Shown here one piece after another: positions 7,350-10,626 of a stretch of DNA of 10,626 bases; within the stretch, counting starts at the first letter, position 1, and each line of letters begins with the position of its first letter. The DNA is taken from assembly GCA_004151065.3 (NCBI GenBank), contig NWUY0300049703.1, positions 1 to 10,626 on the forward strand, given 5' to 3'. The notes beneath the pieces are model-generated. The model did not search any database and was not told the DNA's origin. It saw nothing but the letters and a program-made list of their open reading frames with translations. The position numbers and the translations under genes are program-made. This DNA comes from Larix sibirica. Taxonomy: Eukaryota; Streptophyta; Pinopsida; Pinales; Pinaceae.

Positions 7350-7606
7350 GTTCATGGACACTACTTTGCTCCCAAATATTTTAGCATGTAATTTGTACTT
7401 TTAATTTTACAACATGTACGAGGTAATTACACTTTTATTGTGCAACCAAACATAAAGCTCGGAGAGCTAAAAACTCCTTGTGTTCGTGGGCACTACTTTG
7501 CTACCAAATATTTTGGCATGTCATTTGTACTTTCAATTTTACAACTTGTACAAGTTAATTACACTTTTATTTTGCAACAAAACTCGGAGAGCGAAAAACT
7601 CCTCAT
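7350..7606. repeat. Two-copy direct repeat of ~125-132 bp
   Basis: Copy 1 (about 7350-7481) and copy 2 (about 7482-7606) both run from GTTCxTGGxCACTACTTTGCT through CAAATATTTT, TTTGTACTTT and AATTACACTTTTATT to CTCGGAGAGC and AAAAACTCC. Copy 1 has about 7 extra bases before CTCGG. The plus-strand open frame 7440-7676 crosses both copies without a domain and is probably not coding. Confidence 0.92.
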
Positions 7607-8144
7607 AGAGAACAAATCAAGATTATTTTGTACAAAGGTTAGAGCCAGCATATTTCCATGGCCAAATGTAATATGATGACTTATCTACACTGAGCGAGAT
7701 CATATCCAATAGACTTTTGAACACCATAGGTAACACATAAAATCCAGATTAAAAAAAAAAGCCTTGAGTTCTCCATGTACTTTTGTTAGATTGTGTCTTT
7801 TCCTTTGATGTTTAGCTAAGATTGTGTCCTAATTTCACTGTACTATTTAATATACATTTATGAAGTTTATGGAAAGTTAGATTTATTCTTATGAAAACAA
7901 GCCAAAAGAAGATGTTTACATATGATGAAAAATAGAAAAAAACATATTGTCCATTACATTTTTTCATTATTTTTTGTTATTAGTTTTGATTTAGTTTAAA
8001 ATGAAAAAAAAATTGAGAACTACGCTACTAATTCCTTTATTTTTACAACTTAATAACATTAAAACCAATTTGTTTTGCTCTTGAACGAAAAAATACATGA
8101 TTTTTAACATTTATCGATGGTACATAACGTTGAGGTGATTTTGA
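7607..8144. other. AT-rich spacer, nothing identified
   Basis: There are several A-runs, for example near 7750 and 8005, and frequent stops in all frames. No repeat unit, RNA gene or coding similarity is found until the RNase H relic begins. Confidence 0.5.
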
Positions 8145-8555
8145 GGGGTGGCAGGAGCGGGAGGGGTACTCATTGACCCTCACAAAAATAAAAAATAAAA
8201 ATTATCCTTTTCTTGGGGAATAGGAATTGCACCTAATAACGAGGAAGACTTTAATGCTCTATATCTTGAGACATATTTCCTCAAGAATCCGAGTACCAAA
8301 AATGCCATTATTATTGGTGATTCCCTCTTGGCCATAATGAAATCAAGAAGAGGATATCTTAAGGAAGGATTTACTCCAAACAAAATTCTTGAAAGGAGCC
8401 TTTATAACCTCCAATGCCTTGACTCTGCCAATATATTCCACACCAAGCATGCTAATAATTCTTTAGCGGATTGACAAGCAAATTGTGCAGTGTCTCTCAA
8501 CAAAGGGGTTTTGATTTCGAATGGGGAACCCCTAGTTAGAATGTGGCTCCCCTAA
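8145..8555 (+). pseudogene. RNase H domain fragment of a second retroelement
   Basis: One frame runs from about 8145 to TAA 8553-8555 with only two internal stops (TAA 8196-8198, TGA 8472-8474). It reads AGAGGVLIDPHKN, SFSWGIGIAPNNEEDFNAL, NAIIIGDSLLAIMKS and HTKHANNSLAD, then QANCAVSLNKGVLISNGEP. This is the RVT_3-type RNase H of plant LINEs (also found in Tat-lineage Ty3/gypsy elements): glycine-rich first strand, NNxAE-like helix, GDS and a final AD. The catalytic Glu position appears as Asp, and the first-strand Asp is not recognisable. It differs clearly from the RNase H at 5741-6334, so it belongs to another family. No RT precedes it; it is a 5'-truncated 3' end or a fragment. Confidence 0.85.
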
Positions 8556-9083
8556 CTTAGAGATGTTTTTTCTCCTTATTAACAAATCTTTGTTTTCACC
8601 CTCCCTGCTCATCATTGGGGATCAATTTAATACATGTCACCTCGAGAAGTTCCAAAAGCATGCAAGTCCTAATGATTTAATGCATATCGAGGGGGCCTTA
8701 ACAATCCCTTATGTTATAGGCTCCCTCCCACTCTCGTTTTTCCCTCTTGAAACTCTTCCTATATGGGATCTCTACATATTTCTTGCTATAATGGTGGGAT
8801 TTCCTCTTGGTTGGGGTTGAGCATTGATCATTCGTTTGGTGGTGAGCAAGGCCACTTGAGTGGGCTCTATGTCTTATGGTTTATAGAACTTCCTCAAATG
8901 AATCTATTAACAGTTACATAAGGTAATAATAGTCTTTCTCTTGTTACCGTTTTGGTTTTCATTTTGGTTTCTTAGCACTCTATGTCCAATCAAGTCTGGT
9001 TGGGGTTAGTCTTGAATCTTTGCATGGATTGTAGCGGTGTTGTGCCCTTTCCTCATTGCATAAATTTTATATGATTAAATTTT
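8556..9083 (+). other. Probable 3' tail of the second retroelement
   Basis: The sequence is C/T-rich at first, then T-rich, with TTTTGGTTTTCATTTTGG and GTCCAATCAAGTCTGGTTGG, ending in ATAAATTTTATATGATTAAATTTT near 9080. Position directly after the RNase H stop and this composition suit a LINE 3' UTR. An 85-codon plus-strand frame at 8563-8820 has no recognisable domain. The end of the element is not defined. Confidence 0.4.
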
Positions 9084-9151
9084 TATTCTGAGTTTTTTGG
9101 TCCCTCCTCAAGGATTCCCCTCTTCGTGGTCGGGTTTGGGGAGGCGCGTCA

Positions 9152-9523
9152 ATGGCTATGGCTAACCCAGTGGCTACTAATCTAGTTTAAAATGAGGGCA
9201 ATAGTGAAATGAAGAATCTTCTTTGTAGGTTGAGCACATAGTTGGTTAAAATGAAACAAAACATTGTGAATATTAGTTTCCATATGCAGAGGCAAGAGGC
9301 CAAAGAAGAGGAGATAAAAATTAGGTTGAAGGTGCAAGACAAAGAGATTAAGAAGCTTGCTAGTGAAACATATATGCATTATAATATTATTTTGGGTTTC
9401 GCACATGGATCTCATTATGTTGTGGATCAACCTTTAGTTTCTACTGCCTCAAATCTTATTGAGGAGGAAATAGTTCAACATAATACATTGGGAATAATGG
9501 AGCAACCACGTAGCATCCTTTGA
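9152..9523 (+). pseudogene. Broken gag/ORF1-like coding relic with coiled coil
   Basis: A single frame starts at ATG 9152 (MAMANPVATNL), crosses TAA 9188-9190 and TAG 9239-9241, and ends at TGA 9521-9523, giving about 123 codons. The middle is highly charged and heptad-like (MQRQEAKEEEIKIRLK, then QDKEIKKLASE), predicting a coiled coil. An N-terminal ANP-rich start followed by a coiled coil is common in retroelement gag or ORF1 proteins. No zinc knuckle or RRM is visible, so assignment to a family is not possible. The two stops show it is dead. A fragment of a host gene is the alternative. Confidence 0.45.
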
Positions 9524-10472
9524 AGGAGCCCAGATCAGGATGATCAATATATGGAAGAAGCACACAACAGTCATCGTTTCTCGTAATTCCTCTTAGTTTT
9601 TTTTATGTATTTCACATGTATTTTGATTCTCGGATAGTATATCTAGTTATACAACACTATATATAGGAAATGTCTTAGATTTGCAGCCTCTTCCAATATG
9701 TTGTGGAAGAATTGTGTTTTTGCACAAATTTTAGAATCTCAAATGATACAGTGATGATTGTAAGAGTTCTATGGGCGGTTGGACTTCCACACACTTTTTT
9801 TTAATATTAAATTTTACATGTTCTTCTAAAAATTAAAAAAAAAAAACGTTAAGGTAATTTTGGTTCAATTATAATAATGAAGTAAGCACAAACACTCCTA
9901 GAGGCAAGAGTTTATTGTGTGCAAGGGTTGAAGTTGAGAGATAAAAGCAATGTTCAATTTTTGCATTGGTTTTGGAGAGGAGACCACCATCAAAACTTAC
10001 ATGGAGTGAAGAGTTGGGAAAACAAATTTCTCATCATTTTCCCCTTATAGTCCTACAATTGTGGGTAACCATACGTCTATAGAAAAGATTTTGTATAACC
10101 ATAGGCCTATTTAAAAGCACAAGATGTTAAGTGTAAAACATTTACAATTCAAACATATGTTCTCTAGAAGTAAGTTACTTCGTATTTTTCTTCAATCAAT
10201 AATTTATTTAGCTCATGTGTTATTATCAAATCAGTACCAAAACCTATAATTAGGACTCTTGCACACCAAAAGTATAAGGCATTTTTTTCCATTCAAGGGA
10301 TTTCTTAATTTATCTCCTTGCCCTATATATCTCTTAAAACAAAGAGCTTTAATTTCGGTTGCTTGCAAATTGTTCCATATAATATTAAATTTACTTTTGC
10401 AGATACTTAAGACCCAGTTTTGGAGAAACTCCAGAAAATTTTGGCCAAAATCCAGTAAAATGCCCAAGAAGG
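9524..10472. other. No identifiable gene; part may be LTR-element leader on the minus strand
   Basis: AT-rich with short frames only. Around 10108-10116 CTATTTAAA is TATA-like, and CAATCAATAATTTATTT near 10193-10209 is poly(A)-signal-like, together resembling an LTR on the plus strand, but no TG...CA ends or primer site go with them. On the minus strand, 10231-10472 would be the untranslated leader just downstream of the primer-binding site. The open frame there (10231-10467) does not resemble gag. Confidence 0.4.
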
Positions 10473-10485
10473 GGCTCTGATACCA
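10473..10485 (-). other. Primer-binding site for initiator tRNA-Met
   Basis: On the plus strand the bases are GGCTCTGATACCA, identical to the 3' end (with CCA) of plant initiator tRNA-Met as I recall it. On the minus strand this reads TGGTATCAGAGCC, the primer-binding site used by most plant Copia and many Gypsy elements. It fixes the orientation as minus, with the 5' LTR to its right and the element interior to its left. Confidence 0.88.
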
Positions 10486-10487
10486 AA

Positions 10488-10626
10488 TGATACGAAAAAA
10501 TCGTCTCTTACACGAATATCTAGTGTAAATAACACAAATGATCCATAAATGGACAAATAATAGAATAAATAATTGATAAGATGATGAATGTGGAAAATTA
10601 CAAATAAGGGTTTGTATATATACCCA
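10488..10626 (-). mobile_element. 5' LTR of an LTR retrotransposon, partial (runs off the window)
   Basis: Two bases (10486-10487) separate the primer-binding site from TGATACG, so on the minus strand the LTR ends in CGTATCA, the canonical CA terminus. TATATATA at 10615-10622 could be the LTR TATA box, about 130 bp from the U5 end, which suits a Copia-type R-U5. A near-palindrome with 6-bp arms TTACAC/GTGTAA sits at 10508-10528. No gag or pol is recognisable to the left, so the element is either truncated or non-autonomous. Confidence 0.75.

Noticed and set aside
7350-7606. CRISPR-like or satellite array
   Set aside because: Only two head-to-tail ~130-bp copies without spacers, in plant nuclear DNA.
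7440-7676. 78-codon open frame, possible gene
   Set aside because: It spans the non-coding ~130-bp direct repeat and has no domain.
8180-8383. 67-codon minus-strand open frame
   Set aside because: Antisense to the RNase H relic, whose motifs on the plus strand are clear.
8563-8820. 85-codon plus-strand hydrophobic open frame, possible small membrane protein
   Set aside because: It lies in a different frame right after the RNase H stop, in pyrimidine-rich sequence that itself yields Leu/Phe/Pro-rich translations.
10100-10210. Plus-strand LTR with TATTTAAA and a CAATCAATAA-like poly(A) signal
   Set aside because: No terminal inverted TG/CA, primer site or second copy; AT-rich motifs alone are not enough.

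Overview
The window looks like nuclear DNA of a land plant, probably one with a large, repeat-rich genome. Three things point there: an intronless P-class pentatricopeptide-repeat (PPR) gene, decayed plant-type LINE sequences carrying an RNase H domain, and an LTR-retrotransposon primer site complementary to plant initiator tRNA-Met. Composition is AT-rich outside the genes. Nothing bacterial, viral-genome-like or CRISPR-like is visible. I cannot name the species.

Layout. 2-994 (+): the open 3' end of a PPR gene, nine full 35-residue repeats plus a short incomplete tenth. Its last ~130 residues match, from memory, the C-terminus of PROTON GRADIENT REGULATION 3 (PGR3), a chloroplast RNA-binding protein. 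995-1479: non-coding 3' flank ending in a strong intron-like acceptor, a 12-nt exon-sized piece and a consensus donor. 1480 to ~2085 (+): a frameshifted tandem copy of repeats 3-8 of the same gene. ~2240-3440: mostly unassigned, with a probable SINE/tRNA relic on the minus strand, a two-copy ~113-bp repeat and a perfect 39-bp tandem duplication. ~3492-6582 (+): a 5'-truncated, dead LINE retaining part of the reverse transcriptase, a degenerate zf-RVT-like finger, RNase H and a 3' UTR. It is flanked by ~85-bp imperfect direct repeats and contains two internal tandem duplications (182 and 139 bp), both of which shift the frame. 6583-8130: AT-rich DNA with two more two-copy repeats and no gene. 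8145-8555 (+): an RNase H domain from a second, different retroelement lineage, followed by 3'-UTR-like sequence. 9152-9523 (+): a broken, coiled-coil-rich coding relic of gag/ORF1 type. 10473-10626 (minus): the primer-binding site and first ~139 bp of an LTR retrotransposon whose LTR runs off the right edge.

Only the PPR gene looks functional. If it is PGR3, it acts in the chloroplast stroma on petL-operon and other plastid transcripts. Everything to its right is a graveyard of retroelements and short duplications. The most striking pattern is how many independent two-copy direct duplications (39 bp to ~600 bp) lie in about 7 kb. I found no convincing undescribed biological system.
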